From contig CBDUQI010000009.1 of the NCBI GenBank assembly GCA_965369325.1, forward strand, positions 1 to 56,286: 56,286 bases of DNA, given 5' to 3'. Below the pieces are notes generated by a model, which was not told where the DNA came from, made no database searches, and saw only the letters and a list, made by a program, of their open reading frames with translations. Numbering within the stretch: position 1 is the first letter of the stretch; every line of letters starts with the position of its first letter. The position numbers were made by a program, and so were the translations under genes. Positions 44,438 to 53,030 of this stretch are shown here, piece after piece. The stretch comes from CBDUQI01 sp965369325. Lineage in GTDB: Bacteria; Pseudomonadota; Gammaproteobacteria; Steroidobacterales; JBCBZW01.

Positions 44438-46906
44438 CTATTCGAATCGGGCTTTGAACTTCACGCCAAAGTTGCGTGGGTACAAGTAAGAGGTCTGAAC
44501 AATGTCATCGCCATTGTTGTTACCACGTGCCAATACATCAGAATCTTCAATGTTCTCAACAAACCCCTCAATCGTATACTTCTGGTCCGGCGAATCCCAG
44601 ATCAGTCGGAAGTCCGTCTTCGAGTAGGAATCCTGCTGGTGCGAGGGATCAGTCGCCAGCAGATTGGAGGTGTTGTATCCATCAGAGTAATAGCTTTGCA
44701 GGTACGGTGTCAGCGTTCCCTTGCCGGGCAACTCGAAACGGTAAGCCGCACTGGCGCTCAGGGTCAGATCCGGCGACCACGGCGTTGTTTCCCCGGCCTG
44801 ATCGACGAATGACTGAACCGCACCCCGGTACAGTTGATACGGGTTGGTCTGCCCGAAGGTGCCAAACTCTGAGTCCAGGAAGGCGACCGTACCCGTCAGC
44901 GTTAACTCATCGCTGGGCACCCATAGCGCGTCGAACTCCAGGCCAACGGCATCAATATCACCACCGTTATCGGAGAAGGTCAGCACGATGCCGGTATTTG
45001 GATCCAGCTCCTGACGCTGGGTCAGCAGGTTGGTGTACTCGGTAAAGTGCAAGGCACCGTTCAGCTGCAGTGTATTGTCAGCCAGCACGCTGCGGAAACC
45101 CACCTCGATCACCTGAGATTCCTGCTCATCAGTCGTGGTCTGGGTGCTAGCCGAGCCGGACAGATAACCGGTCGAGCCGGTGCCGTAGAACATCACCGAA
45201 TCGTTCAAATCGTACTCAACACCGGCACGCCAGGTGACGTTATCAAATTCACCAAAACTGCTACTGTCCTGCGTCGTGTTCGCGCTGGTAATCGCGTCGC
45301 TGGCACCACAGTTGATCGAAAACACGTCGATCGCACTGTCCGGAAAGATCACCGGCGAGCTGCCATCCAGACCCGGCAGTACGTTCACCACCTGGTCCAC
45401 GGTGCCATCACCATTCGCGTCACCGGTAAAGTTAGAGCCACCGCAGGAAGCGGACTTGCTCTCATCGTTGTAACGCAGCCCACCAATCAGGCGGAGGTTG
45501 TCGGACACTGAGTACTCAAGCTGTCCGAACAGGCCAAAGTACTCGGTATCGACTTGTACCGCGTTGGCGAAAAAATTGTTCAGCACGGTAGCATCCGAGA
45601 CGATGCCGGTGCCCGAGAGCACGGTGAACTCGGTCGGAACGCCGTCAATGTCGACGGTGACTGTCGGGCGCGCCGCATCGGTGTCCTCACGGACCGTGCG
45701 GTCATAGATGTAGAAGCTGCTGAAGTCTTCCAGGTCTGAGAAATACGCGCCGGCCGTCCACTGCAGACGACGATCACTTTGCGAGGTCAGCACCAGTTCC
45801 TGTGACCAGCCTTTTGATTCTTCCAGATAGCCGCCGTACTGGTTAGGCGTCGGGCTGAAATCAAAGTCGAAGTTGATATCGTTCTTGAAGTCGTTGGCGG
45901 AGGTAATCGACTTTAACGACATGCTGTCGAAATCGTATTTGACCTGAAGAGATATCTCTTCATCTTCCAGATCAACCGGCCGCACATAGTCCTGGCTGAC
46001 AACCCAGGGATCGCCACCAGGGCCGTTGGATGCCGGGCCAAGGCTACCAGAACCCCTGACGGGGTTGGCACAGTTGCGTACCGAGCCAAACGCATCCGTC
46101 AGGCCTTCCGGGGTTTCATTCCGGCAATTGAACGTATAGCCAAACAGGCCCGCCTCATTACCGTCCTCGGAGGTGCGGGTATAACGCGCGATGATCTCGG
46201 CGCGGTCTGACGGGTTCCATAGGGCAGAGACGCGCATACCTTTATCATCCTGCGCGCCGATATCCGGACCGGCAAGATTCTCGATGAACCCATCGCTCTT
46301 GTCGAAGAAACCGGCAAAGCGCAGGCCGAAGTTGTCGCTGACGGGCAGATTAAAATGCCCTTCGCCCTTCAGCCGATCAAACGCCTGTTTGCTCAGAGAG
46401 ATGCCGCCGTAGGTGCCCTCAAGATCCGGGGTATGCGTGTACACATTAAGCGCACCGGCAAATGTGTTGCGTCCATACAGCGTGCCCTGTGGGCCGCGCA
46501 GAAACTCAACACCGCGGATATCGAAGAACGCGCGGGTTTGCTGCGACGCACGCGCCTTGTACACACCGTCAACGAATGCGCCGACGATGGAGCTGTTATC
46601 ACCAAACGTATTGCTTGAGTTCGCGCCGCGAACATTAAATTTCGCGTCATTGCCCGCGAAGGCGTAGTTCAGACCGGGAACCAGCAGCTCAAGCCGCGAA
46701 ACATCGTCGATGCCGCCGAGCTGCAACAGCTCTTCACTGAACGCCGTCACCGAAATACTAACGTCCTGAAGACTTTCTTCCCGCTTCTCGGCCGTGACGA
46801 CAATCTCTTCAATTTGTGCATTCGCTACTGGAGCAAATACCAGGCAAGCGCTAAGCAAAAACGCCGAATTGAGTCCGGCTGCTACTCGCAGGACGATACT
46901 GTTCAT
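44438..46906 (-). CDS. TonB-dependent outer-membrane receptor
   Basis: An 822-aa receptor. The ATG at 46906 with a GGGGG-rich upstream gives the signal peptide MNSIVLRVAAGLNSAFLLSA...VANA. The TonB box is EEIVVTAEKREE. Plug motifs are NVRGANSSN, VDGVYKAR and EFLRGPQGTLYGRNTFAGAL. A barrel follows and ends FGVKFKARFE, one residue after the terminal Phe. Two regulon motifs lie upstream. Presence in the island with a sulfatase suggests import of a sulfated or aromatic compound across the outer membrane; the ligand is unknown. Confidence 0.9.
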   Translation of the reverse strand: MNSIVLRVAAGLNSAFLLSACLVFAPVANAQIEEIVVTAEKREESLQDVSISVTAFSEELLQLGGIDDVSRLELLVPGLNYAFAGNDAKFNVRGANSSNTFGDNSSIVGAFVDGVYKARASQQTRAFFDIRGVEFLRGPQGTLYGRNTFAGALNVYTHTPDLEGTYGGISLSKQAFDRLKGEGHFNLPVSDNFGLRFAGFFDKSDGFIENLAGPDIGAQDDKGMRVSALWNPSDRAEIIARYTRTSEDGNEAGLFGYTFNCRNETPEGLTDAFGSVRNCANPVRGSGSLGPASNGPGGDPWVVSQDYVRPVDLEDEEISLQVKYDFDSMSLKSITSANDFKNDINFDFDFSPTPNQYGGYLEESKGWSQELVLTSQSDRRLQWTAGAYFSDLEDFSSFYIYDRTVREDTDAARPTVTVDIDGVPTEFTVLSGTGIVSDATVLNNFFANAVQVDTEYFGLFGQLEYSVSDNLRLIGGLRYNDESKSASCGGSNFTGDANGDGTVDQVVNVLPGLDGSSPVIFPDSAIDVFSINCGASDAITSANTTQDSSSFGEFDNVTWRAGVEYDLNDSVMFYGTGSTGYLSGSASTQTTTDEQESQVIEVGFRSVLADNTLQLNGALHFTEYTNLLTQRQELDPNTGIVLTFSDNGGDIDAVGLEFDALWVPSDELTLTGTVAFLDSEFGTFGQTNPYQLYRGAVQSFVDQAGETTPWSPDLTLSASAAYRFELPGKGTLTPYLQSYYSDGYNTSNLLATDPSHQQDSYSKTDFRLIWDSPDQKYTIEGFVENIEDSDVLARGNNNGDDIVQTSYLYPRNFGVKFKARFE

Positions 46907-46997
46907 TTTGAAGCCCCCCGGGGCAAAGATCTGATACGACGCGTCAAACAGGGCACTTAACGCGACTGTCATAAGAGCAAATGGCAGTTTGCCGCAA

Positions 46998-47015
46998 TAT
47001 GTACTTCGCATGCAA
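46998..47015. promoter_or_regulatory. regulon motif copy 6 (TonB receptor promoter)
   Basis: Minus-strand TTGCATGCGAAGTACATA, two differences from consensus, 92 bp before the receptor start. The 380-bp intergenic region (46907-47287) holds this and copy 7; I see no gene in it. Confidence 0.65.
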
Positions 47016-47088
47016 GCAATATTCCGAAATTCAGCGTTTGGCAATGCCGAACACCTCGAATTACGCAGTAATTACTAAGGTTATCAGC

Positions 47089-47106
47089 GTGCATTCGCAG
47101 TATTCT
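47089..47106. promoter_or_regulatory. regulon motif copy 7, degenerate
   Basis: GTGCATTCGCAGTATTCT matches 13 of the 18 consensus positions. It lies 91 bp from copy 6, the same spacing as between copies 4 and 5. Confidence 0.4.
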
Positions 47107-47287
47107 ATTAGGGTAAGGTTATGTTCAACAGCGCGCGTTGGGTGCGCGGAAGCTCGCGATGAGCGACGGGATATTGCTGGCTGCGCTGAGGCGGGGCCGA
47201 CTGCTTAACCGGCGGCGGACGATACGCCTAAACAGTCAAGCGCAGCGCCGCTCAGGACGCCGCGCTTTCGGCCAACACCCGATCGGG

Positions 47288-48427
47288 TCAGCCTTTTGGA
47301 GTGAGTTTGAGTAGGCGACCCTTGCTCTCGCGAAAATCGTCCTCCAGCACCCACAGCGCGCCCGCCGGGCCCTGTATCACGCTGCGGATTCGCGCCCCCA
47401 TATCCAGGCGCTCGACTTCGCTGGCGCCATCGCCTTCGATCACCACGCGAATAATGGCGCGTGAGGACAGCCCGGCGATCAGTAGATTGCCGCGCCAGGC
47501 GGGAAATTGCTCGCCGCTGTACACCATCAGGTGCCCGGGTGAGATCACCGGCGTCCACCATTGCGCTGGCGGTTTGAACTCGGGACGGGTCTCGTGATCC
47601 GGTATCTGGCGACCGTCGTAATGATCACCGTTGGAGACGATCGGGTATCCATAGTTACCACCGCGCACCACGCGGTTTAGCTCGTCGCCGCCGCCCGGGC
47701 CCATCTCGGTGTTCCAGAGCTGGCCCTGCAAGTCGATCGCGATGCCAAGGGGATTGCGGTGACCAAGCGACCATATCTCGGGGTAAATCCCCTGATCGTC
47801 TACGGCCGGGTCGTTGCTGTACAAATCGACGAAGGGATTGTCCTCAGGGATCGAGCCGTCATCATGCAGACGCACTATCTTGCCGATATTGCTCTGCATG
47901 TCCTGCGCCGGGGTGAACTTCTGCCGGTCACCGGAGGAAATCCACAGGTAACCATCGGCATCGAACAACACCCGGTGCCCGTAGTGGCCATAGCCTGAGA
48001 CTTTCGGATACTGGCGCCAGATCACGTCCACATCCGACAAGGTGCCACCACCGCGTTCGCGCAATGCCAGCACACCGCGGGCGACGGCGGCACCGCGGGT
48101 GGCGCCCGGGCCGCCCTCCACATAGCTCAGGTAAATGAGCCCGTTGTTCGCGAAGTCCGGATGCAATGCGACGTCACCGAAACCGCCCTGCCCGCCATAA
48201 TCCACATCCGGAAGACCACGCACAGAACCGGCCGCCCGCCCGTCCTGGCGGACAATGGCAAGCCTGCCCTTCTTCTCGGTCACCAAAATTCGCCCGTCCG
48301 GCAGGAAGGCCATCGCCCAGGGTTCATCGAAGGAGGCGATCGGCTGAACCTCGAAAGGCAGGCTGCCTTGCGCCTGAACGCTAGTCATCACAAGCATAGA
48401 GACCGTTATCGCCAATAATGTTTTCAT
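47288..48427 (-). CDS. exported PQQ-dependent aldose/sorbosone dehydrogenase
   Basis: A 379-aa protein with signal peptide MKTLLAITVSMLVMTSVQA and the six-blade GSDH propeller: LPFEVQPIASFDEPWAMAF, FGDVALHPDFANNGLIYLSY, VLFDADGYLWISSGDR and WSLGHRNPLGIAIDL with GPGGGDELNRV. The arrangement is that of soluble aldose dehydrogenases (YliI/Asd-like) that oxidise sugars in the periplasm with PQQ. PQQ synthesis genes are not in the window. Confidence 0.87.
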   Translation of the reverse strand: MKTLLAITVSMLVMTSVQAQGSLPFEVQPIASFDEPWAMAFLPDGRILVTEKKGRLAIVRQDGRAAGSVRGLPDVDYGGQGGFGDVALHPDFANNGLIYLSYVEGGPGATRGAAVARGVLALRERGGGTLSDVDVIWRQYPKVSGYGHYGHRVLFDADGYLWISSGDRQKFTPAQDMQSNIGKIVRLHDDGSIPEDNPFVDLYSNDPAVDDQGIYPEIWSLGHRNPLGIAIDLQGQLWNTEMGPGGGDELNRVVRGGNYGYPIVSNGDHYDGRQIPDHETRPEFKPPAQWWTPVISPGHLMVYSGEQFPAWRGNLLIAGLSSRAIIRVVIEGDGASEVERLDMGARIRSVIQGPAGALWVLEDDFRESKGRLLKLTPKG

Positions 48428-48598
48428 GGCTGCTACCGCGACTGATGGTTGGGAAACACAGCGTTCACTTTAGCGAACGACCTTGTTGTGCACCAGAGCC
48501 GCTGCGATGAGCGGTGGGTTTCCCGCGACAACAAGCACCGTTGCGCAAAGCATCACAGGCATCGGGGGTTCCCACGCCTCAACGCGCGAGCTGACGGA

Positions 48599-49621
48599 CT
48601 ACTCGCGGCTCAGAAAGGCGTTGACCTGCCGAGCGACGTCCGCATCTTCGCAGGTGCTCCCCATATGCCCGCAATTACTGTGGATTTCGATCAGGCTGGC
48701 ATCCGCTGATACCGCCAGCGCTTTCGCGGGTGCCGGATTCACCATGTGATCACCGGGCACGCTCACGATCAGCAGCTGAGCGGCGATACGCTTTACGTGG
48801 CGCTCGTGTTGCTCGGTGGCGTACTCGAACGCATCGTGATCAATCATCGCCTGGGTTTGCACAATATAGTTATCGCCATCGAAGTTGTCCGATCCAGCGG
48901 CATTCTCAAGCAGGTAGTCATTGAGGTCTTCGCGGGCGACGTTCTCGAGGAAATACTCCGGCGTCCAAAGGGTGAGCAAATTAAGGGGCGCCAGGACAGC
49001 GGCGATCTGGATATTGCTGTGGTTGGAGCGTTGCAGCACTCGGATGATATTCAGATGCGTCTGCCATTGAATCACGTCATATGAGGTCAAGTACGGCGAA
49101 CCATCGATGGGCACCGCCTTTTTCATAAACCGCGGGTACTGCCGAATCCATTGAAAAGTCTGCATCCCGCCCATCGAAATGCCGATCACTGCGTACACTG
49201 AGTCTATCTGCAGTTTTTCCGTGAGCAGGCGATACTGTGAGTGCACCATGTCTGCGACCGACACCTGCGGGTAGTCGGCGCCCGGGTGATGCGTGCTGTT
49301 GGACGGCGAGCTGGAAACGCCATTGCCAAGCGCATCGATGGTCACCACAAAGTACTGATCGGTATCCAGCAGCTTGTCCGGCCCAATGAGTTCGTACGCT
49401 TCCAGATCTGCGGTCGAGCCCATATGCCAGGTGGGCATGAGCACCACGTTGTCCCGCCTTGGACTCAGTTTGCCATAGGTACGAAAGCCCACCTGGCAAT
49501 CCTGAATGACCGCGCCGGAGGTTAACGTGAAGTCGCCTAGTGAGGCGAACTTCTGCGTTTCTGCGATACACACAGATGAAAACATGAGGGCGAGCAGAAA
49601 GCAGGAACAACGAAAACGCAT
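48599..49621 (-). CDS. exported alpha/beta-hydrolase, MetX-like
   Basis: A 340-aa protein with signal peptide (MRFRCSCFLLALMFSSVCIA) and the homoserine-acetyltransferase-type alpha/beta fold: DALGNGVSSSPSNS, the nucleophile S149 in GISMGGMQTFQW, Asp in VSVPGDHM and His in CGHMGSTCE. The true MetX enzymes are cytoplasmic, so an exported homologue is more likely an esterase or acylase. The ATG at 49621 is preferred over GTG at 49639 because GGAG lies six bases before it. Confidence 0.82.
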   Translation of the reverse strand: MRFRCSCFLLALMFSSVCIAETQKFASLGDFTLTSGAVIQDCQVGFRTYGKLSPRRDNVVLMPTWHMGSTADLEAYELIGPDKLLDTDQYFVVTIDALGNGVSSSPSNSTHHPGADYPQVSVADMVHSQYRLLTEKLQIDSVYAVIGISMGGMQTFQWIRQYPRFMKKAVPIDGSPYLTSYDVIQWQTHLNIIRVLQRSNHSNIQIAAVLAPLNLLTLWTPEYFLENVAREDLNDYLLENAAGSDNFDGDNYIVQTQAMIDHDAFEYATEQHERHVKRIAAQLLIVSVPGDHMVNPAPAKALAVSADASLIEIHSNCGHMGSTCEDADVARQVNAFLSRE

Positions 49622-49766
49622 GCATTTCTCCGGCGGCACGGCGGGGTGAGGTAAGAGCGCTCAAAGCGGACCTATCGTAAACTGTTTGAGGAAACGGTGC
49701 GGCTGGCCCCGGCCGGGCTGAGGCTCGCCACAGCACCGCAGCGTTGATCGGCCGAAGGGGATTTGA

Positions 49767-50729
49767 ATGGCACCCACGAAATTCAACCTTGAAAATACAA
49801 CAGCGAGCGTGATACGCCCGCTCACACATTTCACCAACGCCGCGACCCTCGGATGGCTACTCGCAGGGCTTGTCCTGGCCATCGCCACCAGTACGCCACA
49901 GCACGCGTGGGCGCAGCCACTATCCGCCTTTGACACCGGCTCGGACAATCAGCTTGGGTTGACATTCTCGCCCGATGGAATGACGGCTTTCTGGGTTGCG
50001 TGGGATGGCGACTGGGGCAGCAGCAAGGCCTCGAAACGTGTGATCTACACCTCGCGCCAACGGCACAGCGACTGGAGCGGCCCAGCGCCCATGCCATTTA
50101 CCGGGGAGCACTCCGACGCCGACCCGTTCGTCACACCCGATGGGCTGTGGCTGTACTTTGTGTCGGAACGCCCGGCGCCAGGTGATGATGAATCGACCGA
50201 TCGAAACATCTGGCGGTACTGCCTGAGCGGCGAGTACCGGTTAGAGTATCTGCCGTTAAACTCCGACGCCGCAGAGTACTCACCGGTGGTCACCGGTTCC
50301 GGCACATTGTATTTCGCCTCCGCCCGGGACGGCGGCCTGGGACAGGGCGATCTGTATTCGGCGGCACCAATGGGTAATCACTTCGCTGCTCCCCAATCGT
50401 TGGGCTCTGCGCTCAACACACCCAGCGGCGAATGGAATCTGTGGGTGTCACAAGACGAGCAGGAAATTATCTTCGAGGCCTCCTCGCGCCCGACAAACGT
50501 GTCTATCCCGGGCGACCTCTACTACAGTTGGCGCACCGCGGAGGGCTGGTCACCCGCTGTACCCGTGGCACCCCTCAACACGCCTCACAGCGATCTGATG
50601 CCACGGTTGCATCCCGATGGCAAGACACTCTATTACACATCAGCGCCTATCGGCGGGCATGCCCGGATAATCGACATCAAGTGGCGGGCGCTGCGCGAGC
50701 AGTTGCGCTCCGCCGCCACTGCGCAGTAA
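49767..50729 (+). CDS. exported PD40/TolB-like beta-propeller
   Basis: A 320-aa protein. An N-terminal stretch ends in a membrane helix LGWLLAGLVLAIATSTPQHAWA, then WD40-like PD40 repeats: NQLGLTFSPDGMTAFWVAWD, DPFVTPDGLWLYFVSERP, EYSPVVTGSGTLYFASARDGG, DLMPRLHPDGKTLYYTSA. A periplasmic or surface-binding propeller; partner unknown. Confidence 0.8.
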   Translation: MAPTKFNLENTTASVIRPLTHFTNAATLGWLLAGLVLAIATSTPQHAWAQPLSAFDTGSDNQLGLTFSPDGMTAFWVAWDGDWGSSKASKRVIYTSRQRHSDWSGPAPMPFTGEHSDADPFVTPDGLWLYFVSERPAPGDDESTDRNIWRYCLSGEYRLEYLPLNSDAAEYSPVVTGSGTLYFASARDGGLGQGDLYSAAPMGNHFAAPQSLGSALNTPSGEWNLWVSQDEQEIIFEASSRPTNVSIPGDLYYSWRTAEGWSPAVPVAPLNTPHSDLMPRLHPDGKTLYYTSAPIGGHARIIDIKWRALREQLRSAATAQ

Positions 50730-50749
50730 CTGGTACCGCCATTGCGAGC

Positions 50750-51214
50750 TCAGAGGTTGAGCTTCATCCCTTCGTGCGAGGCGGTAAAACCCAAAGCCTC
50801 GTAAAACCTGGAGGCATCCGCACGCGTCTTGTCGGTCGTTAGTTGCACTAGGCCGCACCCCCGGACTCGGCATTCATCGATCGCCCACTCAAACATCTGT
50901 CGGCCAAGCCCTTTGCCACGATGCTCGCTCGCGATCCGAACACTTTCTATCTGGCCGCGCCACATACCGAGTCTCGAAAGCCCGGGAATTAAGGTAAGCT
51001 GCAGGCAGCCTGCGAGTGCGCCATTCAGCTCAACAATCGCCAGAATCTGGTTGGGATCAGCCTCCATTGCAGCAAACGCGTCGGTGTACCTTTTATCCAA
51101 GGGCAGTGATGCGTTTTCGCGCCGCTGCCCCAGCGCATCGTCCGCCAGCATCGCGACTACCCCAGGCAGATCAGCCGCGACAGCGTGACGGAAAGAAACT
51201 GCATCAGAGCTCAT
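50750..51214 (-). CDS. GNAT-family N-acetyltransferase
   Basis: A 154-aa GNAT. The acetyl-CoA loop is EHRGKGLGRQMFEWAIDECR, then LVQLTTDKTRADASRFYEALGF. This layout is common in acetyltransferases with small amine or amino-acid substrates. Converges on the propeller gene with a 20-bp gap. Confidence 0.87.
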   Translation of the reverse strand: MSSDAVSFRHAVAADLPGVVAMLADDALGQRRENASLPLDKRYTDAFAAMEADPNQILAIVELNGALAGCLQLTLIPGLSRLGMWRGQIESVRIASEHRGKGLGRQMFEWAIDECRVRGCGLVQLTTDKTRADASRFYEALGFTASHEGMKLNL

Positions 51215-51323
51215 TGTGAATTTTCCATGCTGATCGGAGTACTGGCAGGCGTTTTGGCTAAAGCCTTAACACAAGCCACTTCACTAACGGCACCAACATG
51301 CGCTTGCTTTGGTCGATGCCGAT

Positions 51324-52277
51324 TCACACGTTAACGAAATTGGGGCGGACCGGGAGGTTCGCGGGCATGTAGTCTGTGCTGTCGGCAAGTTGCGTTTTCA
51401 CCGACTCATGGACATCGCAGCGGGGCGTAATCGGCCGATCGGCCTTTCCATAGGTTTTCCACATACCGGTAAAACAATCGTGCACATGCCCGGGCACTTT
51501 GGGCTTCACGTGACGCTCAACGTAACTCTTCTTGAACCGCAGACCATGCCCGGCGCCGCAGTGAAGCATCCAGCTTAGCGCGACGTCGGATAAGTCCATC
51601 TCCATACACCCGCCGCCGACATCAGAATGTGAACCGGAAAACCACATCTCCCTGACGCGGCTGTTGTACGTCCAGCGCAGTATCGGGAAAAACCGGCGGC
51701 ATTCGTCGACCGCCATTGCGTGGTAACCCGCCCCGACGTTGGGACTTAGCAGCATATCGTTGTAGTCCGGATCGTTCGTGGCCTTGACCGTGTCCCAGAC
51801 GCCCACCATCTCAATTGGCACGTTGAAATAGCGGCCCTCTCGCTTAAAGCTCTCCGCACTTTCCGTATCTTTATTCAGATACATCTGCCAACCGCGCTCA
51901 ACATCCGCAGCGGCGACAGGAATGCCGCTGTGGGCCAGCAGTCCGCTTAAACGTCTGGCCGCATAGGCGCCACGGCTAAAACCCACAATGAACAACCTGA
52001 TGTTCTCAGGGGATGCACCTGTTTCGTTATAACAACGGCGTAAAAAACGGTAAGCCCCCAGGATTCGCTTGTCGAGCCCGTATCCGTATATACCGCCCGG
52101 CAGTGGCTCCCAGGCCCGCGTACCGGCACCACTTTCGTAGTGCTGCAGTTGGTTCCGTTTGGTCAGCGCAGACAGGAACTTCACCACATTCGTTCCGGTC
52201 ACGGTGCCATCCGGTCGCCGCTCCGGCTCGTTCCAGGTACCGTCCAGTCCAACGATAATGTTCCTGCTCCCGGTCAT
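51324..52277 (-). CDS. DUF2235 (Tle1-like) alpha/beta-hydrolase
   Basis: A 317-aa DUF2235 protein: IIVGLDGTWNEP at the N-terminus, nucleophile S101 in GFSRGAYAAR, and WFSGSHSDVGGG with the acidic residue. A likely catalytic His is in PRCDVHESV. The family includes the T6SS phospholipase effectors Tle1 and many stand-alone hydrolases. No signal peptide and no T6SS gene are near. It follows the lipoprotein gene with a four-base overlap, so the two are made together. Confidence 0.87.
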   Translation of the reverse strand: MTGSRNIIVGLDGTWNEPERRPDGTVTGTNVVKFLSALTKRNQLQHYESGAGTRAWEPLPGGIYGYGLDKRILGAYRFLRRCYNETGASPENIRLFIVGFSRGAYAARRLSGLLAHSGIPVAAADVERGWQMYLNKDTESAESFKREGRYFNVPIEMVGVWDTVKATNDPDYNDMLLSPNVGAGYHAMAVDECRRFFPILRWTYNSRVREMWFSGSHSDVGGGCMEMDLSDVALSWMLHCGAGHGLRFKKSYVERHVKPKVPGHVHDCFTGMWKTYGKADRPITPRCDVHESVKTQLADSTDYMPANLPVRPNFVNV

Positions 52278-52633
52278 CGCGAAGACCCCGAGTATTCATC
52301 CGCTGAGGGATCCCAAACCTCTTCGTCCTCTTCATCGTCGAGGGGTGAATAACACCACCACTCAATCGTCTGGGGCACGTATACGCCCAGGGTCAGAACG
52401 GAGGCCAATATCAAACCGACATTAGTGTGAGTTTCGACGCGAAAGAGACTGTCTTTCCCGCATTTCTCTGCCGTAAAGGACTTCCAGCGAAACCCGTACA
52501 GAGATCCGTGTACCGTCTCACTTGCGGTGATGGCCTCGGGCGTAATCGACCCGCTGCCCTCGAGCTCGACCGTTGCGCACGCGCTAACGCCCAGGGTGAT
52601 GGTTATCAGAACAAATCTATTCAGGCGTCTCAT
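52274..52633 (-). CDS. Bor-family lipoprotein
   Basis: A 119-aa protein. The ATG at 52633 has GGAG upstream and gives MRRLNRFVLITITLGVSAC, a lipobox ending at VSAC. The body has the lambda Bor/Iss pattern: KCGKDSLFRVETHTNVGLIL and LTLGVYVPQTIEWWC, with two Cys framing a hydrophobic stretch. A Gly/Asp/Glu-rich tail follows. Bor-like proteins sit in the outer membrane. Coupling to a DUF2235 hydrolase suggests effector and protector, or envelope remodelling; not shown. Confidence 0.72.
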   Translation of the reverse strand: MRRLNRFVLITITLGVSACATVELEGSGSITPEAITASETVHGSLYGFRWKSFTAEKCGKDSLFRVETHTNVGLILASVLTLGVYVPQTIEWWCYSPLDDEEDEEVWDPSADEYSGSSR

Positions 52634-52737
52634 ATCTCCACCTCGGTGCCTGTTTATCAAGACGCTGGGCAAGTGGCGCTTGGGGGAACTGCTGATCATC
52701 TACGGCATAGGCATATGATAACCGCGAAGCCACCGCC

Positions 52738-52836
52738 GATCCAAAATGCACTCACATGCAGATCGCCCCCATTGTGCTAGTGCAAAGAGGCGATGAGGCT
52801 GGAAATATTACCTAGGCTTGGGTTGTCGCCTTCACC
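52738..52836 (-). pseudogene. antitoxin C-terminal fragment, copy 1
   Basis: On the minus strand the residues GEGDNPSLGNISSLIASL then TAG then HNGGDLHVSA match the end of the antitoxin relic at 54743. An 87-bp stretch (52747-52833) is about 84% identical by hand count to 54749-54835. Only the C-terminal third is left and it contains a stop. Confidence 0.6.
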
Positions 52837-53030
52837 AAAAACGACCATTGCGAAAGCGCGCGCGCTGCGCGCAAGCCACCTTGGTGACGGACCATGAACG
52901 TGAGTGCGAGCTTGGCTCGAACGCCACTGACGCGGGCGTCGCGTTGCGACGACAGTGGTTCACGGTACCCGGACGCGTATGATCTGGGCCGATGGGCAAT
53001 TGCGCTTTTTGACGACTGCTGGAGAAACGT

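Noticed and set aside
46981..47208. 75-codon plus-strand frame in the TonB receptor upstream region
   Set aside because: It covers the regulon motif and has no protein-like character.
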